A DNA stretch of 64,000 nt from Thalassia testudinum (lineage: Eukaryota > Streptophyta > Magnoliopsida > Alismatales > Hydrocharitaceae). Under the pieces are notes generated by a model that searched no databases, was not told the origin of the DNA, and worked only from the letters and a program-made list of their open reading frames with translations. Position 1 is the stretch's first letter. Each line of letters opens with the position of its first letter. Positions 1-11,452 of the stretch are shown piece after piece. The stretch covers positions 115,334,001 through 115,398,000 of the forward strand of contig JAZHRO010000013.1 in NCBI GenBank assembly GCA_037157565.1. Direction: 5' to 3'. Both the position numbers and the translations under genes were made by a program.

Positions 1-965
1 TCACCAAGCAGTTTAACTAGGTATTGTAAAAACATCAATCCAACAATCTTATACATGTTAAGAGTCCACGCGTGTAACATAAAGACCAATAACAACAATA
101 GCAAAACATTTTTATTGAAAGGTTCAATTATCATACCTTATCAAATGGTGAAATTGAAGGCAATGACCAATCTGCCTCCATCACCTTTTGTGATGGTCAA
201 GCTATGTGATATTGGTGAGGGAAGCTAGGTGGGCATCATGAGTTGCGTTTGCTCATCCACAGAAACCTAGTAAAGGTATTCTTGTTGAACCAGAATTCAA
301 ACTTTGAGGTATGACCGACATGCATGCAAATGTCTCTTTAGTCATGCATAGCAAACCATTTCTACTAGGAGCATACTGACACATGATCCAAAGCAAAATT
401 TGCCAACAGACAAACGAGAAGTAACTGATCTGCCCCTCACCATAACAATGACCAATCAAGGAAAGTCCCTGACCTTATCTGCCACTGTCAAGACAGAAGC
501 CATTGGGTTTTGTGAAATCAATTGTGGACAGGAGCTTTTATCTTAGAGGCATGAAAGAAAGAAAAAGAGTTGTCGCCATCATGAACATGTTAACGGAAAG
601 GCACATTTATCAAAATAGAACACATGTTTTACAACTTTTACTCATTCAATATGACTTTGGATAATTTCTATTGAGCATTATAGTATCTCAGTCAATGGAA
701 TTCCCAGGTCAAGATTTCATTTATAGACATGATAATGTCCGCACTTCATAGCCATTCTGCTTCATGGAAATGCAAAAGTCTCTCCGTGGAGACTACTTGC
801 AGGCATGATAACCTCCATACAACAAAAACAATCCTTTCACCACGTTAAGTTGGATTGAGCATGATAGATTCCTTGAAGCTCCGTAGCAATAAATGGCAAC
901 AGTGCAAGAATCTTAGCCCACAGAGGTTGGTAATTTGGAAAGATCGATGCTAACAATGTTACATC
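1..965. other. AT-rich sequence without recognisable gene
   Basis: No coding pattern, RNA gene or terminal repeat was recognised here. The last 8 bases (958-965, GTTACATC) are the left target-site duplication of the hAT element that follows. The stretch may belong to the same CACTA-type element whose 3' end lies at 4300, but nothing seen proves it. Confidence 0.4.
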
Positions 966-1920
966 CATGGTTTTAAAAAACGCACCTCGAGGCGGTAGCC
1001 TCAGGTTGCATACTAGAGGCATGCACCTCAATTGAACCAAGGCGGTCTGAGGCGGTCGAGGTGGTGAGGTGCACATGAGGCGTCGCCTCAACTGTTTAGG
1101 CAAGAATGAGGCAGTGGTGTAGCTGAGACCATGCAGAGATTGCTTCAAGCGGTGTTGTAGCTGTTGCTGCATTGTCAGAGGAGCATCGCCGGTTACCAGC
1201 TGCTACTGCTGCGTCGTCGGAGGAACATCGTCGGTTACCAACTACTGTTGCAGCGTCGTTGGAGGAGCATCGTCAAAGGAGGAGCATCGCCAATTACCAG
1301 TTGCTGCTACTACGTTGTCGTCGGAGGAGGAACATCGTCGGTAGTCCAGGTTGGTTTGAGATGTTTTGCTTAGAGTTTAGGAGAGTTGTTTTGCTTAGGG
1401 TTTAGGAGAGTTGGTTTATAGTTTACTGTAGAGGTGATGCTCTTTGTATCAAAGGTGATGCGCAGAGGTCCTTACGGTTTCATTGGTTTATTGCCCGTTA
1501 AACCATATGTTATTTAATTACATTTGTATCAGAGTTTACGTTTTTTTTTTTTTTTTTTACTTGATTGTGTTTCATCATTGTCAAATATCTTTAAGATGAG
1601 TTTTGAGGTATGCTTTAGGGTTTGAGGGGAAAGTTTGGATCTTAGTAGGGCTTGGTTGTTAGGATTTTGGACTTTTTAGTGAATTATATGTTGGTCTGGT
1701 AATGTTATAATCTAGGTTACGATAAGACTCAGTACCATTGACAACTTACTTTAAGTAGAAGCTTCAAAATGACCTATTTAGATCATTTGACTTTGATAGT
1801 TTTATTTATTTCTTAGGTTTAGGTTATTTTTTTATATTTTTTATACAAATTTTGAGGCTTACGCCTCGTCTTGATGAAGACAAACTGCCTCGGTACCGTC
1901 TCGCATTTTTTAAAACCTTG
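966..1920. mobile_element. Non-autonomous hAT-superfamily transposon, complete
   Basis: A 955-bp element with near-perfect terminal inverted repeats: the left end reads CATGGTTTTAAAAAACGC and the right end, reverse-complemented, reads CAAGGTTTTAAAAAATGC. It is flanked by an exact 8-bp direct repeat GTTACATC (958-965 and 1921-1928), the target-site length typical of hAT transposition. GAGGCG/CGCCTC-type motifs are crowded just inside both ends, as expected for hAT subterminal transposase-binding repeats. There is no transposase, so it must have been moved by a related autonomous element. The interior holds a short tandem repeat (1171-1342) and a T-tract near 1540. Confidence 0.85.
1171..1342 (+). 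repeat. About 42-bp tandem repeat inside the hAT element
   Basis: Roughly four imperfect units, each built around GGAGGAGCATCG or GGAGGAACATCG followed by GGTTACCA or AATTACCA and a CTGCTGCTAC-like stretch. One frame reads as repeated S-E-E-H-R-R-L-P units, but the frame is not kept between units, so coding is unlikely. Confidence 0.6.
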
Positions 1921-1928
1921 GTTACATC

Positions 1929-3240
1929 TGCAAAGGGAGCGCTAAGGATTGCATTGCTACCTTTTGCTTCAGGTTGATTTTTGTGGGATGTTATGTATAC
2001 TTAGCAGATGGCGAGAATGCATTACGTTGGAGGCTGAGGCTGCTATCCTCCTATCCACAAGGATTTTGATTATATGATGTCCTGTGGTTTAGTGGTCTTT
2101 TCTGTGATGGAATGGGAATTCAACAAATTCAAGAATAGAATTGATCCGAAGTTTTGAGTTTTTCTTAGGAGCTTAAATTAGTTAGTTCTGTTCAAGACAT
2201 AAATGCACTTTTGCGAGCTATATGCATTTATTTAAATTATCATTATATGGCTCTGACCTCGAGTCATGCTAGAAAATGTACTGGACTATGTTTGAAATCC
2301 CAAAGCATATTCCACCTCTCTTTGGATTTTAACGGTGCCAGATACCAACTACTGGGAAAAGTGCATTAATCATTGGATTTGAACACATAATTAATAGGGT
2401 GCTAAGTGAAACGTAATCACTCTATAAGTATGGGCTTATTTCTAATTTTAATATACCAATCAAACAACTATGATTTTCGCAAGACTTGGCCAATGAATTG
2501 GTCCCTGCCCATCTGATGTGTCCAAATCAAAGAGTATAATAATTCAGTTGGATACCCAAAATAGCAACCACTAAGTGTTCTAATGACTTGATGATAGCAA
2601 AATATTTCCAAGTAAAAGGAGTAAAATTACTAGCATCCCAAATAAGATAAACAAACAACTACCATAAATCAAAGCTTTATAAAGCATTGAATTTTTTTTT
2701 TATTTGATTATGCTCTTGGTTCCAGAAAAGAAGGAAGAAAAACTTTTCTTTAACATTTTGGAGCTCTCTGTATGTGCTCCTAAAATATGAACTTAAATAA
2801 CATTATTAGCTTTTCCCTGTTATTGTTGTTATTCTGTACAGTTACTAATTAGTAAACATGATTTAAGCTTTGGTGTATGATTTGGATGTATCTGTGTGTG
2901 TGCTTCTTCAATTTGGTTGTTTATCATGGATAGATACTCTATTTTAGTTCTAAATTGGTTTAGTGTTAGTATATGTGCATGTATATACGAGAAAGAAAAT
3001 GCACATGTTGTGATGCGAATAAGTGGATGATTTTTCTTTCCCTTGTGGAAATGATTGATTTTCTTAAGAAAAATGAGCATGCTTCTATCAGTTAATTTGG
3101 CACGTTGTAGAATTGCATGATTTTCTTGGAATAATAATATGTTTTGTAATCCACATGCAGGAATTATAATGCCTTGTTTCTGATATTATAATTTTGCTCC
3201 AAAGTTATATTAAATAATATATAGACTAACATTTTTTTAA
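1929..3240. other. AT-rich sequence, unassigned
   Basis: Nothing recognisable was found beyond low-complexity AT-rich DNA. Its position before CACTA-like coding remnants suggests it may be interior CACTA sequence (inference). Confidence 0.3.
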
Positions 3241-4300
3241 TTAGGATCGAATGATACAACTCAAGACTCCAGTAAAGAGTGGCGGTGAATGCTCATCAAC
3301 ACCGATGACTGCAAAGGATGCATTTAGGACAATACATCCAAGAGAGCATCCAAGTCATGTCCTATGTGGTGGAGCAGGTGCCACCATTAGTAGCTGATAT
3401 GGTAGAAAAGATGGAGAAGTGTCATAAGAGTAGCTTAACAATCTCACGACTCAGGTGGAGGAGTTTCGTGAAGATAGGAAGGAGCATAAAGAATTAATCA
3501 AAAAATAAAATCAGAATGTTGACCACCTATTCGATCTTGTTACTACATTTGTTGAGTATACACCATCACAATTTTTTCATCATTGTGACAATAATGATGT
3601 CCCCTAGACATGGTACGGGAGATCCTTAGATTGATTTATCTATGTTGGAAATTATGTTGGAAACTATGTTAGACTATTTGGAAACTATGTTGAGAAACTT
3701 ATGTTCTAAAACTTTTATATATGCTATACTTTCATATATTCGATTTTTATGTATTCTAAATTTTATTTCATTGGATTATATTGTTTGTATGTTATTATGT
3801 GAATGGTATGTGATGGAATACATGCTTGGTATACAAGTTATTATGTGAATGCTATAGATTTGCATATACACGATAAGATCTACGTCGGCAGTTATGTAAC
3901 TGTCGTGAAAAGAAATTTGATGTTCAACATCTTTACTGGCGGTTTTTATAATTTGATGTTCAACATCTATATTGTTACTAAACATTTTATCAATGGATTT
4001 AAAACTATCGATATAAGTTATACCGGCGATTATATAACCCATGGTAAAATGTTACATTTACCGACAGTTGTCAACCCTTGGTAAAAGGTTACATTAACCG
4101 GCGAGTAGCAAAACTGTTGGCAAAGGTAAACATTTACTAGCAGTTCGTCTTCGCAACGGTTTTCAATAAACATCGACGATTCTTGTTGAAACTGACGGCA
4201 AAGATCTTTGCCGAAAGGGGATTCGTTAGTTCTTAGCGACGATTTTATACCATTTGCTGGTGGTTTTAAATCTCCGCGAAAAGGTTGATTTCTTGTAATG
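3241..4300 (+). mobile_element. CACTA (En/Spm) transposon, 3' terminal part
   Basis: Position 4300 ends a degenerate CACTA terminal repeat: reverse-complemented the end reads CATTACAAGAAATCAACC, against the usual CACTACAAGAAA start. About 400 bp inside it (3880-4290) are many short direct and inverted copies of motifs around GGCAGT, ACTGTCG, CCGACAGTTG and CGACGATT, the subterminal repeat pattern of CACTA elements. Upstream, at 3244-3390, a frame contains HPREHPSHVLCGGAGAT, resembling the short conserved block of plant CACTA accessory proteins; it is broken by stops. The GTA at 4301-4303 would be the 3-bp target site. The element interrupts the interior of E1; its 5' end was not found. Confidence 0.55.
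3244..3606 (+). pseudogene. Decayed CACTA accessory or transposase-like exon
   Basis: Reading from 3244 gives an open stretch ending at a stop near 3395, with a P-R-E-H-P-x-H-V block like that in plant En/Spm-type proteins. A second frame continues with KMEKCHKSS-like basic sequence and then FFHHCDNNDVP before a stop near 3606. At least two frame disruptions are visible. It is recognised by motif resemblance only, so the family call is tentative. Confidence 0.35.
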
Positions 4301-4319
4301 GTAGCCCACCAGATACTTT

Positions 4320-6110
4320 GAGGTTCAAAGAGATGGAAATGAAAATCTAAGGTTTGGCTGAGTCGGCTCAGCCTGGTCAGAGTAAGGATCCTTAAAAGAA
4401 AATGGAACTGTAAAGGATGTAGGAACCTTACTAGTAAGATCAAAAAATGACAAGTGATTATCGGTCTGATCAACATCTGAAACCCAATCAAAGGACAAAG
4501 GAGAATCATATGCCACCGGATCAGAGAGAAATGAATCAGAGTAGAAATTAATTCCGGTGGTGGGTCGGGGTTAGGATCAAGTTTTGGAAGGCTCAATATG
4601 TGGATCAGAAGGTGTGGCTTCTTTAAGATCTGAGTGCGGAGAAGGCTCTTCTAAAAATGATTCAAAGATAGGTTCATCTAGAGAATCTTCTTGATGTTCA
4701 TTCAAATCAAATGTAAATGCCTGGAGAGTGCTTATAGAATCATGAAATTCTGTGTCAGTAGAAGATTCGAATTCTAAATTGTGGACACTCTTGGCACATA
4801 AAGTTTCTGATTCCTAAAGATCATAACAGAATGATTCCAACTCATGGAACATGATTTTGAATTAATGATCTCAGGAATAGGAACCTCAGAGTCAGAATCA
4901 AAGAACGGGTCATAGTTGCTGAGGTTGTAGATTGGCTCGTAATCATCAGGAAGCAAAGGTTCTCCAAAATCAGAGTATGATTCGAAATCATCGAAGAATT
5001 TACGAAGATTAGTTTCTTAACCTTATTCCAAATCGGGATTTTCACCATAGAATGGATCAAGATGTGTAGAATCAACAACCTAACTTGGATCTAACCTACT
5101 CTCAACTTCTAAGCTTAAAAAGGTGTCCATATTATGCATAGGCTCAGGTTCTTGGCTCTTAGGATAGACCCAATCGAATCCCAGCTCTTCCAACTCCTCT
5201 GTCTCTATATCATAGATCGGTTTGACTTCCGAAAAATCAATCTATATCTTTGAGAAGGTTGGAGAGGTGTACTCATCAAACATAGGCCCATAATCATAGT
5301 TTAGATTCAAAATCTGGTTCTCATCACACTGAGCCTCATAGTCATCCCAAGTAGGTTCTGATTTAGATTCTAGGTCAAAGGTAAGAATTGGGTCACTAGA
5401 ATCTGGGCTAGACTCAATTGGGATGTCAGGATCACTCTCAAGAATTACCTTAATAGGATAACATTCGTGAATTACATTCTCGAGAGATTTTGATTCAGGC
5501 TTATTATTACAGGTGTCTGGAAAATCTAGGCTTGATAAACCAGCATCAAGGTTCTCTAAGGTTGGTTCAGAATTGTGAACACCTTCAATGGGATCCTCCC
5601 AACCCTCATCAAAATTAGGCATGTCAATCTACACTATTTGAATTAGATTACATTTAGGTTGGGGGTCCATAACAACCTTGATTTTCTAACCCAAACTCTG
5701 GGAAATCATATTGATCATCAATGTTGCTCCAAGATGTCTCATCATCTTCTGAAGGGATATACGAGTATTTTTGAACAATGGCTTGTTGTAATGTATTTAG
5801 CATGCACCCATGTTTTTCCATGAGACCTTGGTACATCTCCTAAAAGTGTGGATTCGACAAATATTGTATATACTCATTATTGTGCAATCTCCAGAATTCA
5901 TTGTATTCAGTTAAAAGATCGTCCCGAGTTGAACCATGTAACATTTGTGTAAATAACATTTCAGCATAGTTCATTATGTAGGTTGTTCTTGGTAAATTAA
6001 CCTGAATGTGCCTAGATGGATCAGAGGTTTTGTAGTATTCATCATGATATCTGGATGTAGAATCTCCACAATTCATTGTAGGATTCAGGTTTCCTACAAA
6101 TTCTTCCTAA
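4320..6110 (-). pseudogene. Acidic, disordered protein of element E1, broken
   Basis: Several adjacent minus-strand open stretches, separated by a few stops and frame changes, form one decayed coding region of perhaps 550-600 codons. The N-terminal part (6076-5654) has one in-frame stop near 5837 and contains SRYHDEYYKTSDPSRHIQV and EDDETSWSNIDDQYDFPEF. The middle part (5622-5242) is dominated by D, E, S and P, for example ESSPDSSDPILTFDLESKSE. The C-terminal part (4956-4320) continues with YDPFFDSDSEVPIPE and SPLSFDWVSDVDQTDNHLSF. No CCHC knuckle, protease DSG/DLG or RT FMDD motif is seen. It occupies the place of gag-pol between leader and 3' region, so it is the cargo of a non-autonomous retrotransposon; function unknown. 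Confidence 0.55.
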
Positions 6111-6299
6111 ATTGTCAGGTTGTATTTTCAAATCAGATGGGTGAATCAAAATGTAGAATCAAATTCAGGTTTAGATTGAAGTGATTGGATCATATCAGAA
6201 ATCCCCAAGAAGAATAATTCTAATGAGGTCTCTAGGTTAAACAACCTATGGACCTTTCTTGTCTTTGTGCTTTAAAGAACAAATGACGGACTGGATGTG

Positions 6300-6542
6300 A
6301 ATTGAACCCAATCAAGGCACCCAAAGATTTTTGGATGACTACGGCTTGTTTCGAGGTGGATGATACCTCTTAATAAATAATCTACACTCGAGAAATACCT
6401 AGGTAGCCAGAAAGAGAAAGCCCTGCAAAGACCCCTACATGGTAGAGCATCCCCACGAGTTACAGGGTTTCCCCCATCGACCTTTCTTGTTACTACGATT
6501 CCAAGTAGACCGGAATGTATGAATTGAGACCTTAAGTCTACC
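6300..6542 (-). other. Conserved leader segment shared with element B
   Basis: Read on the minus strand, this aligns with the leader of the intact element B (plus strand, 53731-53985) over about 240 nt. It includes GGGGGAAACCCTGTAAC, GTGGGGATGCTCTACC, TGTAGGGGTCTT and the closing CTTGATTGGGT. A short frame, IFGCLDWVQ, is shared but the surrounding frame is not, so conservation looks like RNA rather than protein. In retroelements this region usually carries dimerisation and packaging signals (inference). Confidence 0.65.
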
Positions 6543-7326
6543 AATTTTAGCTTAGTTTGTGCCTTCGATTTCACTTCATTAGAAGTTAATTCAATTTGTG
6601 ACCTAATTTGAAGATTGGTTAGTCCATAAAGTAGACCAACTTCACCTGACCTGCACTAAAAGATGAAGAATGAAATCTGGGTCAAGACCCAAAGATCACC
6701 TTGAATTGACTCTCAAGTTATTAGGTCCATAATTTTAGGGTTCAAGTGAATTTACAGCCTAATTTTAGGGTTCTTTTGGTTAGATCTTTTTAAGCAAGGA
6801 TTTGGGTAGCACACCAATGCAGGAGGGTCAATTTTCTTTAATTCATGTAAGTGTGAAACTAACACTTCAAAACTATAGAGTAGAAATCCTAATTGACTCT
6901 ATGTTAAGTCCAATTTAATCTCAAATATACACCTTGGACTTCAAACAAGAAGTGCGTAATCCAAAATGATCAGAAATTAAGTGTAAATCCATGATAGGTA
7001 CAGGCAATTTAGGTAGGGATCTCTAAACAGAGTCGTTTCAATCCTCAATCAGATATTGATTTGAATTCGCAAATCAGGAAGCTTGTCTTTTAAATGATAC
7101 TAAGAAAATACGACAGGCGAATCATAATTAATTGTTTCCTTTTCTCTCTTCTAAAGACTAGGAGATTGATTAGGGAAGAAGAGAAAGTTTACCTACCCCT
7201 GAAGTAGTTGATTTACGCAAAAGATCACTTCGTAATGTACCTCGCAAGACCATAAAGCAAACAGGATAAGTTAGTGCTCAGATAAATCAAGAAAGATAAG
7301 ATTAATGCGTGAATTGTGCGTTGCTT

Positions 7327-7342
7327 CCCGGCAACGATGCCA
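7327..7342 (-). promoter_or_regulatory. tRNA-Asp primer-binding site of E1
   Basis: The plus strand reads CCCGGCAACGATGCCA, the tRNA-Asp 3' end (CCCGGCAACGGCGCCA) with two mismatches. It primes minus-strand DNA synthesis and marks the inner edge of the 5' LTR. Confidence 0.75.
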
Positions 7343-7345
7343 AAA

Positions 7346-9644
7346 TATTTAAAGCAAATTCGTCGTCGTTTAAAAGATGCATCGTAGTAGAGGACAAAAT
7401 CGCTCAAATCATTTAATTTATATGCTCAAAATCATAAAAGGAATCCGATGTCGATCACAGGGAGCAAATATGAAATTCATACATTAATCTTTATTCAGAA
7501 TCAATGAGCACAATTAATTGAGCATAAAAATAGTTATTCGAAGAATATAATTTCTCAGATTGTAATTCAAAAGATGATCAGATAAAAAGAATAGAAAGAT
7601 AAAATAATGGTGATTTAGATCACCAATTATTTATCTAAATTAAGCACATATCTCATATTCAGATTATCAATCAGTACTTTCAATAAGATAATCAATGTAA
7701 AATTAAGTTCTTAAATCATTCAACAGTGTTCAGCATCAACTCAATTAGACGTCTTAACAGAGTACAGGGCTCTTCAGAGAGCCTTCTTTCTTCCTTCCTT
7801 TTCTTCTCAACAAGCCTTCCCTTCCTTCTCAGTGCCTTCTCATTCTTCTTCTAAAGCTTCCTTTCAAGGCACAGGGCACAACCTTCTTTCAGCGGCTAAG
7901 GGTTGCATAGGGGCTAAGGTGAGCAGAGGAAAACCCTCCCCCGCTCTCTCACAAATCCTCCTTTTCTCTTAAACCCAGGGCATATTTAGGTCAATAACCG
8001 AGTATATGGATCTAGGTAATCGAGTTTGACCAGGGTCACCGGGCGTGGGTGGTGACCGAGGAGTGCTTGAGTGGGTGAAGGGGACCTCACCCCGTGTTCC
8101 GAGGCAAATATCCTAGAACACAAATTCAATATATCTGCTACAGCCGCCTCTTCCCTCCTCTTCCCTTCACGAGGTGGGATTAAGTCCTACCCTCTTCATC
8201 ATGTAAGACCGCAGCAGAGGCTTCGTCAATTGGGTGTGCTGCACCGGCCGAGTCTTTGATTGAAGGACCTGGGAAGGATCCTGGGAGTGTTGCACACGGC
8301 CTAGAAGTGGAATTGAGGGAGATTGCGGCTGGAGGACAGCGGCTGAGGTTGGAAACGTCGAGGGCGACGACAAAGGACAGCGGATACCTGAAACGCAAAA
8401 TACGGCCTCACGGCCATGTTAGAACAGCTCATGAGACTTGCCAAGTGATGGCAAAGGTGGTCGTAGTGTTGGCGTGACGAATTAGGGTGTGTGGTGGCTG
8501 AACGGAGGCGAAGAAGGTTGTCAACAATGGGTGTGTTCGGTAGGGTGTTTGGTGATCCAATCCCCTCAATTTCTTGAGGGGTTTTGGTCAGTGGGGCATG
8601 ACGGATGTTTTGGATGTGGAGCGAAGGTGCTTGGTGCGGTGTGGTAAGCGATAGGCTTCGCTGAAGCATCACCGAACGTAGGGAAGACGGAAGGCAAACG
8701 GCGGCGTCATTGGTCGAAAGGGAAAGGAGAGGAGCTAGAGAGGTTAAGGAGGAGAAGAGGAAGAGGTTAGACCTAACTATAGGACAAAGGGGTGAGAATT
8801 ACGAGAGCCGGTGTGATTGCCGGTGCTGTGGAAGAAGCTTGCTCCGTTGAGGAAGACGATGGCGAGGAAAGGGGGAGGCAACTCTCAATGGGCTGGCAAG
8901 AGGCAGAGGAAGATGAAAAAGGAGGATGGGCCAATTTTGCTGTTGGCCATCCATAGGATGACGGAGGTCGCCAAAGTCGAGCCGGAGGGCGGTCGGAGAA
9001 GGGAAGAAAGAGTTTTTAGGCCTAAACTCGACTAAGGAGTGCAGATTCTTGCCATGGGTCCTTTTATAGGCCTAAGAGAAGGATTCCAAACTTGGAAAGA
9101 AGCTTTCAAGCTTTGAGAGTTTTGCGAACATAAGATACTGAAACCTTCAAACCGTTCACATGAGCTTTTGGGGAAGAATCATAGTCCGAGATTTGGTTCA
9201 TTTGAAAGGAAATTCCTCAAGGAATCTCCGGTTCAAATTTGGAAGAGTTTGATTGAGAATCGAGCGAGAAATCCTCGCTCGAATCTCGACGAAGCTCCTG
9301 TGTTGACACTAATGGCAGCAAGGACCCATTTACAAAGAACGACGAGAAGTTAGGGACCAATCTGCAAATAATTCAAAAGCTGAGAGGCTAATTGAGAGAG
9401 AAAGAGTGACTAGGCAAAAATGTAAAGTAGGTCAAGATGATCTCTGATTAAGCCCAAATATTTATACAAACCTAATTTGGACCCAAGAAATCTGATGGTG
9501 AAGTCGGATTTCAGTTTTGACCAAGTTTGACTGGACAATTTATGTAAAAATCTAAATTAGGGTAATTTTATGTCTGAGAATATTTAAGGTCAAAATAGGT
9601 TCCAATAGTTAAATCAAGGATACCAAATCTCATGGAATATTTTT
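7346..9644 (-). repeat. E1 5' LTR, first segment (split by D)
   Basis: With 17676-18036 this forms a 2.66-kb LTR, almost exactly the net length of the related solo LTR E2 (26512-31507 minus F). The first bases are TATTTAAAGC where E2 has TGTTTTAAAG, so the terminal TG has decayed. In the sense (minus) direction it contains a TATA box (CCTATAAAAG, 9061-9069) and, about 0.9 kb further, a USE-like motif (8170-8180) with a TATA-like box (8128-8134) and a short hairpin (8073-8091). Element D is inserted after 9644; its TTTTT target site is 9640-9644. Confidence 0.75.
8073..8180 (-). promoter_or_regulatory. USE/TATA-like module plus hairpin in E1 LTR
   Basis: On the minus strand ATCCCACCTCG (8180-8170) differs by one base from the plant snRNA upstream sequence element RTCCCACATCG. 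It is followed after 35 nt by ATATATT (8134-8128) and then by a hairpin with GGGTGA/TCACCC arms (8073-8091). The same arrangement is seen in E2 and B, with 25-nt spacing. Function is inferred only from motif and spacing. Confidence 0.4.
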
Positions 9645-11452
9645 TGTTGTACCTAAAAATCATTGTAAACGAAGTTGAGTTTTGACAACCCATCTTTATA
9701 GTGCGATTTGTGGGAAAAATCGTCAAAATCGAAACTCAAAAGGAATTCTGAGTCGAACACAGGAAGGCGGACGTTTGATTAAAAATCATGTTTGATTTGT
9801 TTGTCACGAAACAGATTAGCTAGTCGAATTAAATCTAAACTAGCTATCTTCTTAAAGAATAACTAATAGAAGAGAGATAGAATAATACAAATAAAGACAA
9901 AATAAAGATAAAATAAACATGGATTTGATAACCACAGTAATATTCATTACAACTAATCACTACACTCGAAAGTTGAAAATATTACACCTAGAAAGCGGTA
10001 AATCTACTCTAGAAAGCAGTAAAGAGAAGGGAGGTGATAAATTATCCTCCTCGATTGCTGCTTGGAGGATGAGCCGCATTGACAAGTGCCCGGAAGAACG
10101 TGGTGAGATGCGAGACGAAGGAGAACGGATGGAGAACGGGCAGGGTGACTAGCGATGGGATACGCTTTCCGAACGACGGTGAGAGGACAACTGCAGAATG
10201 CTCCATGAACGGGATGAGATGTGAAAAAATTATATTTTTAACTCTAGAGGAGCATTTTAGATTTGGGACAAGCTCTTAAAGCTTTGAAGGGGTTGAGAGA
10301 AGAGAGGAAGGGATGAATTCGAGTGGTAAGGGTCTCCTTTTATAATTGTAGGGATTGAGGACAATTAAGTCATTTCAAGCTTTAAAACATTTAATTCAGA
10401 GTCTTTAGTGACGGATTTAAGCATCACTAAAGACCCCAAACATGGGATTAGTGCATTCGCATGCCGCACCTCTCCCTGCACGCTCAACGTATAAGCCATG
10501 ATCTTGCAATTTCAGCCGTCCGATCTCGAGATCAGACGGCTTAAACGCAATCTCGATTGTGCCCTTATTGCGCATTAAGAGGCAATGCGGCCTCTTTCAT
10601 CGCCATTAGATCAAAGATCAACAGCCCAGAATCATGCTCGCTCGCCTTCACAATCGTGCCTCCCGCGCATCTGATCTCGCGTGAAATCGGCTGTCATCCT
10701 GCGCGTCTTGCCAATCAATCAATCTGAGCCGTTGGCATATGATCGAAGGGCTAGATTTCGCACTCACGCATGACGAGGGCACAGCACTGCGAATCAAACG
10801 CGCAATCTCTGCTAATGCTGCGCCTTAACCACTACGCTACGCGTACATTTGAGGCGCACGGAAGCTTTTGCGCACAACCGATCTCGGCCGTTGGATCTTC
10901 ATCCAATAGTCAAGATCAAGCGTTGATTTTTGCTTGGAGAGGTGGAGCAATCGACCTTGGCATGCGTTGGGCAGCTGGGATGCTGCCACGTGGCACCATC
11001 TTGGTTGTCCATCTTTTGTAAGTTGTAGACGATGCCACGGATATCGGATTGGACTGATTTTTGCACTGTTGGGCTACTTTCGTCGATCCGAACACACCCT
11101 TGCAGTTGAATTTGTCATCTAAGATACTGATTTGCACCACCTGGCCCCTTGACCTTTGATCTTTTTCGGACCGCATCTAATGCTAGGGAAGTCTGATCCT
11201 GACGATGTTAGAGTTGTTGAACTCCAATCGTTGCCCTGATCAGATCCGTACGATTGGATCTTCAATTCAAGGCATTGATTAAATATTGCGCTGGTACCTG
11301 ACCATAAAAAGGAGAAATTAACCTAAAATTTTTACAACCTAATCTAAATGCATGATGGTACATGTTATGCGATATTTATAATGTATGATGTAACTTACAC
11401 CTAAGAACACGCATAAATAGATAGTTTTTGTAATATAAACATATTTACATCA
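9645..11452 (-). repeat. D 3' LTR (left)
   Basis: Runs from TGTTGTACC to ACATCA (TG...CA). Reading sense (minus), it contains a tRNA-like module (10840-10771), a palindrome with AGCCGTCCGATC and GATCAGACGGCT arms (near 10510-10545) and a TATA box TTATAAAAGG (10337-10346). It is roughly 85 percent identical by eye to the right LTR, so the insertion is old. Confidence 0.85.
10771..10840 (-). promoter_or_regulatory. tRNA-like (A/B box) module in D LTR U3
   Basis: The minus strand starts GTAGCGTAGTGGTTAAGGCG, an excellent pol III A box and D-arm. About 35 nt later GCGTTTGATTCGC gives a T-arm with the T-loop TTTGATT in place of TTCGANT. Spacing matches a class I tRNA. Acceptor pairing is poor and no function is shown. 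The equivalent in the right LTR is 17041-17110. Confidence 0.5.

Larger units (their letters stand above)
4301..7345 (-). mobile_element. Interior of non-autonomous LTR element E1
   Basis: This lies immediately left of a tRNA-Asp-type primer-binding site (7327-7342) and an LTR starting at 7346, so it is the 5' part of the interior of a minus-strand element. In the sense direction it contains a leader (about 7326 down to 6080) and then a long decayed acidic reading frame (6076 down to 4320). No gag, protease, reverse transcriptase or integrase motif is visible. The 3' half and left LTR are absent, apparently displaced beyond the CACTA insertion at 4300. Confidence 0.7.

Noticed and set aside
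3776..4084. 93- and 88-codon frames near 3.9 kb
   Set aside because: They overlie the CACTA subterminal repeats on opposite strands, so are chance frames.
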